A DNA stretch of 64,000 bases, from contig JBNGIQ010007860.1 in NCBI GenBank assembly GCA_049999765.1, positions 1 to 64,000 of the forward strand, given 5' to 3'. Shown here in pieces: positions 23,190 through 34,183 of the stretch. The stretch's first letter is position 1. Each line of letters opens with the position of its first letter. The notes beneath the pieces were generated by a model, which worked only from the letters and a program-made list of their open reading frames with translations, was not told where the DNA came from and did not search any database. The stretch comes from Phaeoceros laevis. Its lineage: Eukaryota; Anthocerotophyta; Anthocerotopsida; Notothyladales. Made by a program: the position numbers and the translations under genes.

Positions 23190-23386
23190 TGAACAAAATC
23201 ACAAGGCAAGACCGATGGTGCACAGCAGCGAGGAGATAGAAAAATACACATATAATATAGTTTGCATTGAAGTGTAAAGTACAAATAGGCTCGAAAGCCG
23301 TTGAGTTGGTTTAATAACCGACTCCATAATAACTGTAACCCTAATAACCTTTAACTAACTTAATTACTGATAGTAATACTTCTTTA
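23190..23386 (-). repeat. 3' LTR of the copia element
   Basis: 197 bp, identical to the other LTR except two substitutions (near 23255 and 23352). On the plus strand it starts TGAACAAAATC and ends TTCTTTA. Confidence 0.93.
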
Positions 23387-23400
23387 CCCCCACTAAAGGG
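23387..23400 (-). promoter_or_regulatory. Polypurine tract of the copia element
   Basis: The minus strand reads CCCTTTAGTGGGGG immediately upstream of the 3' LTR; such a purine run primes plus-strand DNA synthesis. Confidence 0.75.
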
Positions 23401-23473
23401 CACATTCGGGTTAAGTCTTTTTCACACTTTCACACTTGTGCTGCAAAACCTAAAAAACGAAAAACTATACTTG

Positions 23474-24084
23474 ATGTCGCGCCGCGGGCTTCTACAGTCT
23501 CTTGAGCTCAGCCTGAGCTGGTTGATGCAGCAGATGGCAGCAATCCTTGAGAGGTTCCTTGGATTCATGCTCTGGGCAGTTGGACGCCGCCTTCCTTTGA
23601 ACTTCGCAGGCACCCTGGCAGATATGGAGCACAAACACACTGGGAAAGGAGAGGACCAGCAGCTGCAGCTAGCAGATTGTGACGAACCCTTGGCAAATTC
23701 AGGACTTGAAGCTGGAGAAGACACCTGTGCTGCGACGGACAGACGATTTGTTGCTGGGCATGACTTGCCTGAGAGATTGCAACAGCTGTTACCTACTGGA
23801 TGCTACCATGGAATGGAGATTAGCTGCATAGGAGACAACTGGGCACCAGATCAGTACCATTGTGCAACCTCAGAACACACTATGACAAGACTCTCAATGA
23901 CTGAGGAAGGGAGGAGGACCATGAACTACTATGGTGAGGTACTCTACCACTCAAATCACAAAGACTCATGCATGATTTGGAGTTGATTGACCCCACTGGT
24001 TGTGCAATGTCAGAGCAAAAACTATGGACTGAATACCTAGACTGGGACAGCTTCCATGAGGACCCTGACTGCTGCAGGGACTAA
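23474..24084 (+). other. Antisense ORF region inside the copia 3' end
   Basis: Between the end of RNase H and the 3' LTR the plus strand (antisense to pol) is open from an ATG at 23474 (MSRRGLLQSLEL) to 23986. With one frame change near 23970 it continues as an acidic stretch (LDWDSFHEDPDCC) to a TAA at 24082. Together about 200 residues with no family I recognise. It may be a captured host fragment, an antisense ORF like those in some plant retrotransposons, or chance. Confidence 0.4.
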
Positions 24085-24090
24085 CCAGCA

Positions 24091-25620
24091 CTACTTAGCA
24101 GGAGGTAGGGAGACCTTAGAGATACCAAGAGTAGCTGCATGCTTGTAATGAAGCTCCTTCGATAGTGATTTGGTAAGAAGATCCGCAGGATTATCAGTTG
24201 TAGGAATATAAGCCAAAGAAACTTGCTTAGCAGCCACAACCTCTCGAATATAATGATGTTGAATGTCGATATGCTTCGTGCGAGAATGAAAAACAGGGTT
24301 GTGAGTCAAGGCTATAGCGCCTTGATTATCACAATGAAGCATAGTTGGCGATGATTGCACTTCTTCAACATCAGATAAGTTCCTTCTCAACCATACACAT
24401 TCTTTGGCTGCTGTAGATAAAGACTTATACTCAGATTCAGTCGTTGAGGTAGATACTGTAGACTGTTTCTTACTAGCCCATGATATGGGACCATTTGCCA
24501 GCTGAAAAGAGTATGCAGAGACCGAACGACGGTCATCTGAGTCTGTTGCCCAATCAGCATCGCAAAAGCCCTCAAGCTCAAGATTAGTAGCATCTTCATC
24601 AGCAGTGTCAGATCCTACGTATGTAATGCCGAATTCAAGTGTTGCTTTAAGATACCTAAGAACTCTTTTGACCTGAACCCAATGCTCACGTCCTGGATTT
24701 TCTAGGAACTAAGACAGCTGACTTACAGCAAAAAACAGGTCTGGCCTTGACATGTTTGCGAAGTATAGGATAGTCCCAATAGCATGCCGATAAGGGATGG
24801 AGGACATCTCAGCTTTCTCTGCCTCAGTAGACGGGCACATTTGCTTGCTGAGTTTGACGCCAGCCGAAAGAAGAGTGCTGCAGGAATTACAGTCCATCAT
24901 GTTAAACTTTCTCAAGGTGTCAAGAACATACTTGCTCTGGAGAATCGAGAGTCGTCGGAGTGATCGGTTACGATATATTTGAACGCCGAGACAATAGGTA
25001 AGTTCACCTAAGTCACTCATCTCAAACTCATTCCTTAGAAGTTTTTTCACCTTACTGAGAAGACTATACTTGCCCTTGGATGCAGCAATAATAAGGTCGT
25101 CAACATAGAGCAATAAGATAAGTAAAGCATTTCGTTGTCGCATAATATACAGATTAGAATCTGCTGTACCTTTGATAAAGCTAATAGATATTAAAAACTT
25201 GTCAATACGCTGATTCCAGGCCCTAGGGCTCTGTTTAAGCCCATATAGTGTTTTATGAAGCTTACAATACAAATGTGCTATACCAGGTTTAACAAAACCT
25301 TCAGGTTGTTCAAGAAATATTTCCTCTTCAAGCTCACCATGAAGGAAGGCAGTTTTCACATCTACGTGCTCAAGGTCAAAGTCATGATGTGCTGTGAGAG
25401 CCAATACCATTCTGAGGGTAGGAAACTTGATGACTGGAGCAAAAGTATCAAGGAAGTCAATGCCTGGAACTTGGGAGAAACCCCTTGCGACAAACCGAGC
25501 CTTGAAACGGTCAATACTACCATCAGCTTTATACTTCTTCTTAAATACCCATTTGCAGGAGATTAGAATCTGCCTGCAGGTAACTCAGTCAAAGTCCAGG
25601 TCTTGTTCCGAATTAATGAG
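24091..25620 (-). pseudogene. pol: copia reverse transcriptase and RNase H (one in-frame TAG)
   Basis: From about 25580 the minus strand reads CKWVFKKKYKADG and GFSQVPGIDFLDTFAPV, then VDVKTAFLHGEL, LHKTLYGLKQSPRAW and the catalytic LLYVDDLIIAA of copia reverse transcriptase. A TAG at 24709-24711 interrupts the frame between AVSQLS and FLENPGREHW. RNase H follows with FCDADWATD, TTESEYKSL and LHCDNQGAI (Asp-Glu-Asp catalytic set present), ending at a TAG at 24091. All catalytic residues visible are intact; only the internal stop breaks it. Confidence 0.88.
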
Positions 25621-25859
25621 TCATATTCAGACTGGACTGCAGCCTTCCATTGAGCTGACTCATGGGCCTGTGTATGCTTGCTTCAAGGTGGCAGGTTCAC
25701 TTGTATCAACAGCAACTGCTGCATATGCATGTGCTATAAGAGCAGAGTCACTCTCAGACATGTCATCAGTGTTAGAGGCAGGTAAAGATATATCACTAGT
25801 ATTAGGAGCATGCACCCAATCTTCAGGCACATAGGGTGCTTCAAAAGTTCTGGGCCTTC

Positions 25860-27400
25860 CTGCCTTACCAAAAGTCACTGACCTGGTAATACGTCGAGGT
25901 GGCTGTATAGCAGGTGCTAATACAGCTGGTGGAGCATAGGATTACCATCATCGGTTTCCATATTATCTTCAGTTGGAATAGATGTATCAACAAATTCAGT
26001 CTCTGAAGACTGATCAATGCTATGATCAGATTGATCAAAGCTAGATATCTCGGCAGGTACATCAGTACTAATCTCAGACAAGGAAACAGCTGACTCATCA
26101 TCAGAATTATCCCCATGCTCAGTTGGATGTCTAAGCATGTCTAGAGAGACATTAGGTGCCTTCAAGATGGAGGACTCATCAAAAACAACACTCCGAGCAT
26201 AAGAGATCTGACGAGTAAGGGGATCAACAAGTTTATAAGCTTTATCCCCTCCGTGTACCCAATGAACATCAGTTTTTTGGAATGATCTCCTAATTTCTTG
26301 CGTTGCTCTTTGTGAATAAATGCAAATGCAGGGCAGCCGAATACACGCAAATGTTGAAGAGAGGGTTTGCGGCCGCACCATACCTCGAAAGGAGTCTTAC
26401 CAGGGACTGAGTCAGATGGCAATCTATTCATAAGATAGTTGGATGTCATCATAGCTTCAGCCCAATAGCCAATAGGTAAGCGAGCTTGCTTAAGCATAGA
26501 ACGAGTGGCATTTTGCAAAGTGCGATTACGTCGTTCAGCCACAGGATTCTGCTGAGGGGTGCCTGGGACAGTGAACTGACGCTGGATGCCTAGCTGTCTG
26601 CAGGTGCCTAGGACAGTGAACTGACGCTGGATGCCTAGCTGTCTGCAGAAGTCAGAAAATTCACCAGAGACATATTCCCCGCCATTATCTGAACGGAGGC
26701 AAATCAGCTTGCAGCCAGTGTGGCGCTCAGCTAAACTTTGGTAGGCTTGAAAGCATACAAAGGTCTCACTCTTGTGTTTTAAAATGTAGAGATAGCATAA
26801 TCGAGAATAATCATCGATAAACGTAAGAAAATACAAGCCACCACCAAAAGATGCTGAGGAAATGGGGCCACATACATCAGAATGTACCAGCTCTAGTAAT
26901 TTTGTTGCTCGATGGCCACCAGTTTTTTGGAACTTAGCTTCATGTTGTTTGCCATAAATGCATGCTTCGCAGAGGGGCAATGAATCAAGTGGAGCTGGAA
27001 TACCGCATACAGGTCGGCGGTGGAAAGATGCTGAAGACGCTTAGCATTCACATGACCAAGCCTAGCATGCCAGAGGGTAGCATTGGAGCCTGACACAGCA
27101 AGATGAACTTGCCCACCAACACCATAAGTAGCAACATCAAGCTGAAAGATATCATTGACTGGATGTCCCCGAGCAAGAACAACATAAGGTGCAAGGTTAT
27201 GAGAAATAATGCACTAGTTGTCAGAAAAAATAACTTGGATGTTTCTGGACTGAATAAGTTGTCTTACTGAGAGCAGATTCTTGGTGATAGAGGGAACATG
27301 AAGGACTCCTTCGAGCTGCAAAATCTTGCCATTTTGCAAGATAAGTTTCACAGTGCCTGATCCCTTAATGGATAGGCCACTGTCATCACCAAGTAACACA
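25860..27400 (-). pseudogene. pol: copia integrase region with a 45-bp internal duplication
   Basis: The minus strand has the zinc-binding H-H-C-C region (LWHARLGHVNAKRL, then PLCEACIYGKQ in another frame, so a frameshift lies near 26990) and the catalytic core with LVHSDVCGPI (D), CLRSDNGGEY (D) and PVAERRNRTL (E). Between the second D and the E, a 45-bp unit (CRQLGIQRQFTVLGT, 15 residues) is present twice at 26572-26661, lengthening the D-to-E spacing by 15. A TAG at 27214 precedes the zinc region. Near 26250 the frame changes again before the linker (GDKAYKLVDPLTR). Confidence 0.85.
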
Positions 27401-27405
27401 AACTG

Positions 27406-28601
27406 CTAATCTTTTGCCTTTTTATAATGCAGAAAAACCTTCCTATCGTGGCATATGTGGGCAGAAGCACCAGAATCAACATACCAGGTAGGCTGATGAG
27501 ATTCACTTGCTGAAAGACATATAGTCAAAATGACTGTACTTGCCTTCTTTGAAGCTACATGAGCTTCAGGAGCAGGGCCTCGACGTGGTTCTCCACGTTT
27601 CTTCTTCCGACATTCGGGTTCCCAATGATCAGGTAAGCCACACCAGTTACAGTTCCCAATACGTTTAGGATGTTTAGAAGTAGTGGCATGTACTTGTGGT
27701 GCAGTCGATGAAGATCGAGGTCTGGAACTCCATAAGGATCTTCCTCTGCCACGGCCACGTCCCTTGCCTCTGGCAAAGAGAACTGTAGGCCTGCTGGCTC
27801 TTGAAGTATGCCGAGAACTCTCTTCTTGCATGAGAGCGCCAACCATTTCCGCAAAGGTGAGTATGGGGGGATAATCTTGTGCTTCATTGCCTGCTGCCCT
27901 AGCAACTTGTTGTGCAAGTCGCATAATAGCATTCTGACTAGTAACAAAACTGGAATAACTGGCAGGAAGAGATGCTAAGAAACGCATGCAAGCTTCAGTC
28001 TCATCAATCTTAGTGCCAGCTGCAGCCATTTTATTGCGTAGCATACGGAAATTACCGACATGGTGCTCGACAGCTTCGCCATCCTTCATTTTCAAGCTGT
28101 AAAACTTGGTTGAAGTAGACATGCGAGTCATCATGTCAGGTGAGGCATACAGCAATGAGAGTTGATCCCACGTGTCCTTGGCTGACTCGGCTTCAGAAGT
28201 TTGCCTCACCATTTCGGCTGTTAGGCCATGGCGAAGAACATTCAAAGCCTTGTTGTCAAGGGCCTCCCACCCAGCAAACATGGTTGAATCTGCAGCAGGT
28301 TTAGCACGTTTTCCAGACACCACGTCCCATAATTGTTTCTCCTTGAGAACACCTTTCATGCGGATTGCCAGATATCATAATCTGACCCATTAAATCTATC
28401 TTTTTCTTTGAAGTCTGACCCATGTGAGTGGGTCTGTTCAGGAGCTTGATCAGCCATCTCTGACTCACTGCTGGAGTATTGTGATCGGGCTGAGGGAGAC
28501 TTTAGCTCTGAAGACTCCTCGTCAAGATTTTCTTGATCAAAATCAACTTGTGTACTTTGGTCTGCTTGAACGGTTACTGACATGGGATCCTTAGATGTCA
28601 C
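27406..28601 (-). pseudogene. gag: copia gag and protease (frameshifted)
   Basis: The N-terminal part (ATG at 28583, acidic, ending DRFNGSDYDIW) and the main gag (from an ATG at 28357-28359, MKGVLKEKQLWDVV) lie in different frames, with a one-base deletion near 28370. The main part has the UBN2-type gag fold (FYSLKMKDGE, FLASLPASYSSF), a basic Gly/Arg stretch, the zinc knuckle CNWCGLPDHWEPEC and the protease motif WYVDSGASAHIC. It ends at an in-frame TAG at 27406; homologous sequence (FVLLGDDSGL) continues directly after it. Confidence 0.88.
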
Positions 28602-29137
28602 ATATCAAAACACAGGTTAACAGAACAAGTGGAACACACATTTTCATTAACAGCCTTATACTTGAGTTCCTGGTCTCTACGTGTTTGCATATGAAAATTA
28701 AGGTGCTGAAGCAAGGTGAACTGATTTTCCAGGTGTTGGCAACGCTCTTCAAGAGTGTGAAGTCGTTGTGTTACCCAAGATGGCAGTTCAGATTGCTGAG
28801 GAGTTGATTTGACCTTATTTCTTGCAAATGAAGTGTGGCCAGGACGATAGTTTATTGTTGCAGTCGGTCTTTCACGCTGGAACAGAGAATGTAGTACAGA
28901 CGGTACTGGGGTCCTGGCATGCTGCAAATCAGACTGGAAAGAGCAGTAAAGCTTCTGCCTCTCCTCTTTTAAGCAACGCTGCACGTCACACGGTAAGTTG
29001 GGATGCTTGATGGTGTAATCTTCAATCGCTCGTCTAACATGGAAGCTAGGGTTCTCATGCAAAATAGAGCGATTGTCTTTTAAAGAGAATGATTGAAACC
29101 CAGAAGGATAATGACGATTACGACCTCGGCCTACCAT
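28598..29137 (-). CDS. Extra ORF between 5' LTR and gag of the copia element
   Basis: An open frame from an ATG at 29137 (MVGRGRNRHYPSG) to a TGA at 28598, about 179 residues, basic, with a heptad-like region (QRLHTLEERCQHLENQF). It lies in the sense orientation just before gag. No family is recognised. Such leader ORFs are uncommon in copia elements. It may be a true accessory gene or a fortuitous frame. Confidence 0.45.
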   Translation of the reverse strand: MVGRGRNRHYPSGFQSFSLKDNRSILHENPSFHVRRAIEDYTIKHPNLPCDVQRCLKEERQKLYCSFQSDLQHARTPVPSVLHSLFQRERPTATINYRPGHTSFARNKVKSTPQQSELPSWVTQRLHTLEERCQHLENQFTLLQHLNFHMQTRRDQELKYKAVNENVCSTCSVNLCFDM

Positions 29138-29509
29138 CTTATTATGCAAGAAGGGTGCAGAGGGCAGTGATGCCCTTGCACAAATACCTGGAAGAACGAC
29201 GCCCAATTGGGCAGGCTCCCCAGGTTTGCATTTCTTGATTCATAATTTGATTTGATGGCGCTTCTTGAAGAAGATAAGCAGCTAGGCTCAATTGGAGGTA
29301 GCACACATACTTGCATCCGTGTGTGCAGGCTGAATATTGCTGCTGCTGTAAAGCAACGTAGCTCACCTTATTTCCTGCTGCAGATCGGAGAGATTTGCAT
29401 GCTGGATTCTGAGGGATCAACGCCTGAACTTTGCTAGGGTTAGCAAGTCCAGCCTCTGCGTTTGTAGGAAGCTAGAGCTCCTAGTAGAGGTGCGCACACT
29501 GAGCAACAT

Positions 29510-29521
29510 GCTCTGATACCA
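29510..29521 (-). promoter_or_regulatory. Primer-binding site for initiator tRNA-Met
   Basis: The minus strand reads TGGTATCAGAGC immediately after the terminal CA of the 5' LTR, the classic plant copia primer site complementary to the 3' end of initiator tRNA-Met. Confidence 0.95.
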
Positions 29522-29718
29522 TGAACAAAATCACAAGGCAAGACCGATGGTGCACAGCAGCGAGGAGATAGAAAAATACACATAGAATATAGTTTGCATT
29601 GAAGTGTAAAGTACAAATAGGCTCGAAAGCCGTTGAGTTGGTTTAATAACCGACTCCATAATAACTGTAACCCTAATAACCTTCAACTAACTTAATTACT
29701 GATAGTAATACTTCTTTA
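29522..29718 (-). repeat. 5' LTR of the copia element
   Basis: 197 bp, pair of 23190-23386. It would carry the element promoter. Confidence 0.93.
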
Positions 29719-30031
29719 ATTGGAGCAAGAATCTTAAAGGTACCTTTCTACGGCCTGTGCTATATTTATCCTGAGCTTTGCGCTTCCCCTTTCCTTTCAT
29801 GTCAAACGTGTGCCGCCTTGCACCCTAAACCACAAAGAATTTGGTGTAAAATTAAGATATGGTCATTCTTGTCTAGGTATTGGTGTTAAGTTTTGGTATA
29901 ATTACTCGTAATCTTACATTCAAGGCTATATACTTTGATCATATTAGTAAATTAATAAATCATATAAATATACAAGTAATATTTACAATAATCTTTTAAA
30001 ATAATAGGTAGCATACTTCCTACACCTCTAT

Positions 30032-30127
30032 TTATATTAATCTATATATATAATAATTTCTGGAAATATCAAAGTCTACTTATATTAATCTATATATATA
30101 ATAATTTCTGGAAATATCAAAGTCTAC
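30032..30127. repeat. Tandem repeat, two perfect 48-bp units plus degenerate copies
   Basis: Bases 30032-30079 and 30080-30127 are identical (TTATATTAATCTATATATAT...AAAGTCTAC). Partial, diverged units containing AATATCAAAGTCTACCAGGCA continue to about 30270, up to the gap. Confidence 0.88.
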
Positions 30128-30277
30128 GGGCAAGTTATCCGGTCCTTAGGAAAAGGAACTAATATATATATATAATAATTTCCGAAAATATCAAAGTCTA
30201 CCAGGCAAGTTATCCCGTTCCGAGGTTAATGTCAAAGTCTACCAGGCAATATCCCGTTCGGAGGTTAATGAACTAGA

Positions 30278-30377
30278 NNNNNNNNNNNNNNNNNNNNNNN
30301 NNNNNNNNNNNNNNNNNNNNNNNNNNNNNNNNNNNNNNNNNNNNNNNNNNNNNNNNNNNNNNNNNNNNNNNNNNNNN
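30278..30377. other. Assembly gap (100 N)
   Basis: Exactly 100 N, next to a minisatellite; probably a repeat-induced break. Confidence 0.99.
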
Positions 30378-31153
30378 AATCAACCGTGCGGCCGGTTTTT
30401 GGTGAGCTCAGGGTAGAAACTTAGAAAGAAAGAAAGAAATTATATTAACGTTCACGGGGGCTTAGAGAGCCATGGGACCCGTTCCCGGCCCCAGGCCACG
30501 TTCCCGGCCCCTCACTCACCTTGATTTGGGCAGGGTGGGATCGCATGGAACCAGGGCGGGCCCATTACTTTCTCAACGGGAATAAGCGGCCAGCAACTCG
30601 CTGGTCCCTTACGGGTTAATCGGTTAATCCTTAGCAGATGGATGATGCAGACACAAGCATTGGAGCTTACTCCACCATCCACGTGTAAGGGGCGGTCAAG
30701 GCGCTTAGCCTAGGTGGCAGCCCTTGACGTGGCGCCCGAGCTGAGGACATGGCACCCATGGCGCCCGAGGCTTGCGCGGCTCCCTATCCTCCCGTGGCTA
30801 TGGCTGCCTGCGCGGCCAGTCCTGCCCCTCCTTGATACCTTGATAAGAAACTTGTAAAACTGCCGGTTAAACTTGAGAAAACTGTAGGATTGCACTAAGA
30901 TGCACTAGACTTAAACATATGTGCACACTGCCCACGTAGGATGAACTTAGACTTACACACAGTGTGCACACTGCCAACGACAAGAACGGTCACCTTGCCA
31001 CCGAGCTCGGCATTTTGCTCATGGTGCTCATCGCTTGTCTGTGGCAAGGCCACAGCGGTGCCTAGCATGTCATTCAAGATGTCAAGAGGAGCTGTCGGAT
31101 TCAGCAGGACTCCATCAGTCCAGCAAGTGGACTGATCAACATTCCTAGCTGGG

Positions 31154-34100
31154 ATGGAGAAAATCACGTCTTTCGGGAAGGCGAGCCGGAATTCAAGGCA
31201 CCAGCAGCTCATGAAGGACCGCGGTGGCACAGACGACAGCGACGAGAGCTCAACTCGAATCCGGGTTGATCATGAGGATGCCTGTGGGGAATTCCAAGGA
31301 TTTCTGGCAGCCTCAAGCACCGAGCTCAACGCGTGTACAGCGCCAGCTGCGGATAAGCAACCAGGAGTCCACCGGCCGGCTCTGAAGCACAAGAGCCGAT
31401 TTCAGATCGAGGGGCACTCACCCAAAGCGGCATCCCCTCGGGTCAGCTTCGTCGCTGTCGATGAGGCGGAGGTGGCTGGGAAGACAAAGAGGCAATCCAG
31501 CAAGATTTTGGGAGTGACCATCGCCGAAGGTGAGGCAGCAGACTGGGCAAGCACCCCACCACCTCCTGACACAACCTTTCGTTCGCTGCCTGAGACGTGG
31601 ACATCAGAATCCCAGCCTCCTGCTGTGAATGTTCCTGAAGCAGTGGGAGTCAGGATTGCGGAAACACCCAAGTCGAGCAGTTCACCGACTCCTCGCCCGG
31701 TTTCTTCTCGTTCTTCTCAAGAAGGAGTTGTGAAATCACCCTTCCAGTTCCACACTGTAGCCAGGCTTGCCACCAGGCCCAAGTCCAGGTTAGCAGATCC
31801 TCCGCGGGTGTTGGCCTCAGGTACGACAGATGTGAACGCCAAGGCGGGCAAGTCTGGACGACTGAAGTCGGAACAGCTGAAGCCAGGCCAGCCGAGCGTG
31901 GTGAAGTGGTCTGGGCTGCTTGGGGCGGATGAGGAGGAAGGGGAGGACCCGTTCAAAGATGCTGATTTGTATGAGAACAAGTGTAAGATGCGAGGCACGT
32001 TTGGCTTTTGGGCAGTCTTTCAGTGGAGTGCATTCGTTGTCATCATCGGGGCTTTCATTTGCAGCCTTGCTATTCCCACTCTGCACAACACAAGTAGGTT
32101 CGACAAATTCTCGCTTGTACCAAGAAAACGATTCTGTTTGGCATCCTAGACTTGCTGTCTGATCACATGATAGGCATGCATGCAGAATTGCGGGGACTTG
32201 ACCTGTGGGATTGGACCCTTGTAGTACTGGTTATCTTCTGCGGCAGACTCATGTCAGGATGGATCATTACGCTGCTGGTTTTCATGGTTGAAAGAAACTT
32301 CTTACTGAGGAAAAAGGTGCTGTATTTTGTTTTCGGACTGAGGAACCGGGTGAAGGATTGCCTCTGGCTTGGATGGGTTCTTTTGGCTTGGTCCCTCATA
32401 CCCCACAAGGATACCGAGGTCTCGAAGTATGTTGCCAAGGTGCTGGTGTGCCTTCTCATCTCTGTTTTGGTGCTTTTGGTGAAGACCTTGTTTGTCAAGA
32501 TCTTAGCTTCCTCGTTCCATGTAGCACACTATTTTGAGAGGATCCAGGAGTCCATCTTCATTCAAGCAGTATGTGTCGGAGGTCCTTTCTGGGCCTCCCA
32601 TTTTTGAGACTGAAGAACTTCCAGAAGGAATTTTAGGTAGCCAACAGTCTGGCAAGACATCTTCAGGGTACATGCATTGCCAAGCTGACCATTCTGTTTA
32701 TCTGCGGGCATGACTTTCTTTGAGACTATGTATGGTTCACACCACGCAGATTTTATATGCTGAATCCTTGGGTTCCACTAAAAACTGCTGGCAGGTTTGG
32801 AAAGTGCTGAACATTTTCAGTAGACAAAGATAGCGAGGAGGCAGAGGAGACAATCAACATAAGCTATTTGAACAGGATGGATGCAAAAACTGTTTCAGCT
32901 TGGAGTATGTCAAGGCTGGTAAACATTGTCCTACGGACTGGGATATCCACGCTCGCCCATTAACTTGACAAAACAGCTGCTGCTGCGGAGGACCAGGACA
33001 CAGAGATAAGTAGTGAATGGCAAGCACAAGCTGCTGGAAAGCACATCTTCAAGAACGTTGCCAAACGGGGAAGCAAGTATTACTACCCTTGCTACATATA
33101 TATTCACAGTTATCTGCTGTTTGTTCCAGGCTTGAACCCCTTAAAGCTAGATAGAGGATTGCTCATGGTTTCAGCACCTGTGTGTTGTTCAGAGTCATCG
33201 TCCATGATGATCTTCTGAGGTTCATGCGAGAAGAGGAAGCGGTGCGTGCTTTTACTCTGTTAGATGGAGCACTAGAATCTGGTAACATCACCAAACGAGC
33301 CTTGAAGAATTGGGTGGTAAGAATTGCTGTCGACAGCTTTCAAGCTCTAATGACTGGCATGATGATATGGATAACTAGTGCACTCCCCGGGTTGCAGACA
33401 CATGTTTACAGAGACCACCGAGCTCTTGCGTGTTCTCTGAATGATACTGAAACAGCAGTGGAAAGACTACATAGAATCATTGATTTTTTGGTTATTGTCC
33501 TTGTTACCATCATTTGGCTGCTCGTCTTAAACATGACCACAACGAAAGTCTTGCTGGTAGCGATAGGATTTGTGTTTGATACATGCAAGCGCGTCGTTGA
33601 GGGCACCGTATTTGTTTTCAAGATGCACCCCTTTGATGTTGGGGACCGATGTGTTGTGGACGGTGTTCAGGCAAGTGAAGCATGGCGGACAGTGGCATAG
33701 TAGCATGTATCTCTCTTGAGGGATGTTGACTTACCCCATGTAAGGACATCCATCTGATGTGCTCGCTTGCAATTGCTCGTTTCTGTATAATGTGCAGATG
33801 GTGGTGGAAGAAATAAACATTCTAACCACGGTGTTTCTGAGATTTGACAATGAGAAGATCTGGTACCCCAGCTCAGTCCTTGCAACAAAGCCCATCAGTA
33901 ACTTTCTTCCGAAGTCCCAACATGGGCGACTCCATCGAGTTTCAAATCAGTGCCTCTACTCCTCTGGAGAAGATAAATTTGCTGAAGGAAAGAGTCGCAA
34001 GGTACACTGTCGTCTGATGTTTTCCTCCTGCATCCTGATGTGTGACCTGACTCATTTTTCCAAATGTGGTTTTGGCTTTGTTTGTAGGCACATCAAGAAC

Positions 34101-34183
34101 ACTCCTCACCACTGGCAAGAAAAGCATTGCTTGTTCGTCAAGGACTTCGTGGAAATGAAGAAAATGGACGTGGTGCTAGGCCT
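31154..34183 (+). pseudogene. MscS-like mechanosensitive channel (MSL10 type), disrupted
   Basis: Plant MSL proteins release ions across the plasma membrane under tension. Exon 1 (31154-32093) encodes a long charged N-terminal domain and a first membrane span (AFVVIIGAFICSLAIP). Exon 2 (from 32186) gives LWDWTLVVLVIFCGRLMSGW and YFERIQESIFIQ. Then the frame shifts near 32565, after which VLSGPPIFETEE continues in another frame. An in-frame TAA lies at 32961 within the conserved cytosolic linker (RTGISTLAH-stop). Later exons read DDLLRFMREEEAV, LACSLNDTETAVERL, TTKVLLVA and MHPFDVGDRCVVDG, but about six residues that normally follow TTKVLL in the pore helix are missing. Intron 33671-33798 uses a GC donor. 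A one-base insertion near 33905 shifts the frame before what would be the MGDSIEF region. The last exon (from 34088) stops matching at about 34183, giving a premature end. Several independent lesions argue for a pseudogene. Confidence 0.85.

Larger units (their letters stand above)
23190..29718 (-). mobile_element. Ty1/copia LTR retrotransposon, complete structure but defective coding
   Basis: A 6.5-kb element read on the minus strand. Two 197-bp LTRs (23190-23386 and 29522-29718) differ at only two positions. A 5-bp target duplication ATTGG flanks it (23185-23189 and 29719-29723). In element orientation the LTR begins TA and ends CA, one of the known non-canonical termini of copia elements. 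The primer-binding site TGGTATCAGAGC (initiator tRNA-Met) directly follows the 5' LTR at 29510-29521, and a polypurine tract AGTGGGGG precedes the 3' LTR at 23387-23394. Order gag, protease, integrase, reverse transcriptase, RNase H defines Ty1/copia. Coding is broken by three in-frame TAG codons (27406, 27214, 24709) and at least three frameshifts (near 28370, 26990 and 26250), so this copy cannot make a full polyprotein. Confidence 0.95.
29724..31153. other. Intergenic A+T-rich stretch with minisatellite and assembly gap
   Basis: Holds the continuation of the split tandem duplication (to 29760), a 48-bp tandem repeat, related degenerate units to 30277, a 100-N gap, and then the upstream region of the MscS-like gene. 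No gene is recognised. Confidence 0.4.
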
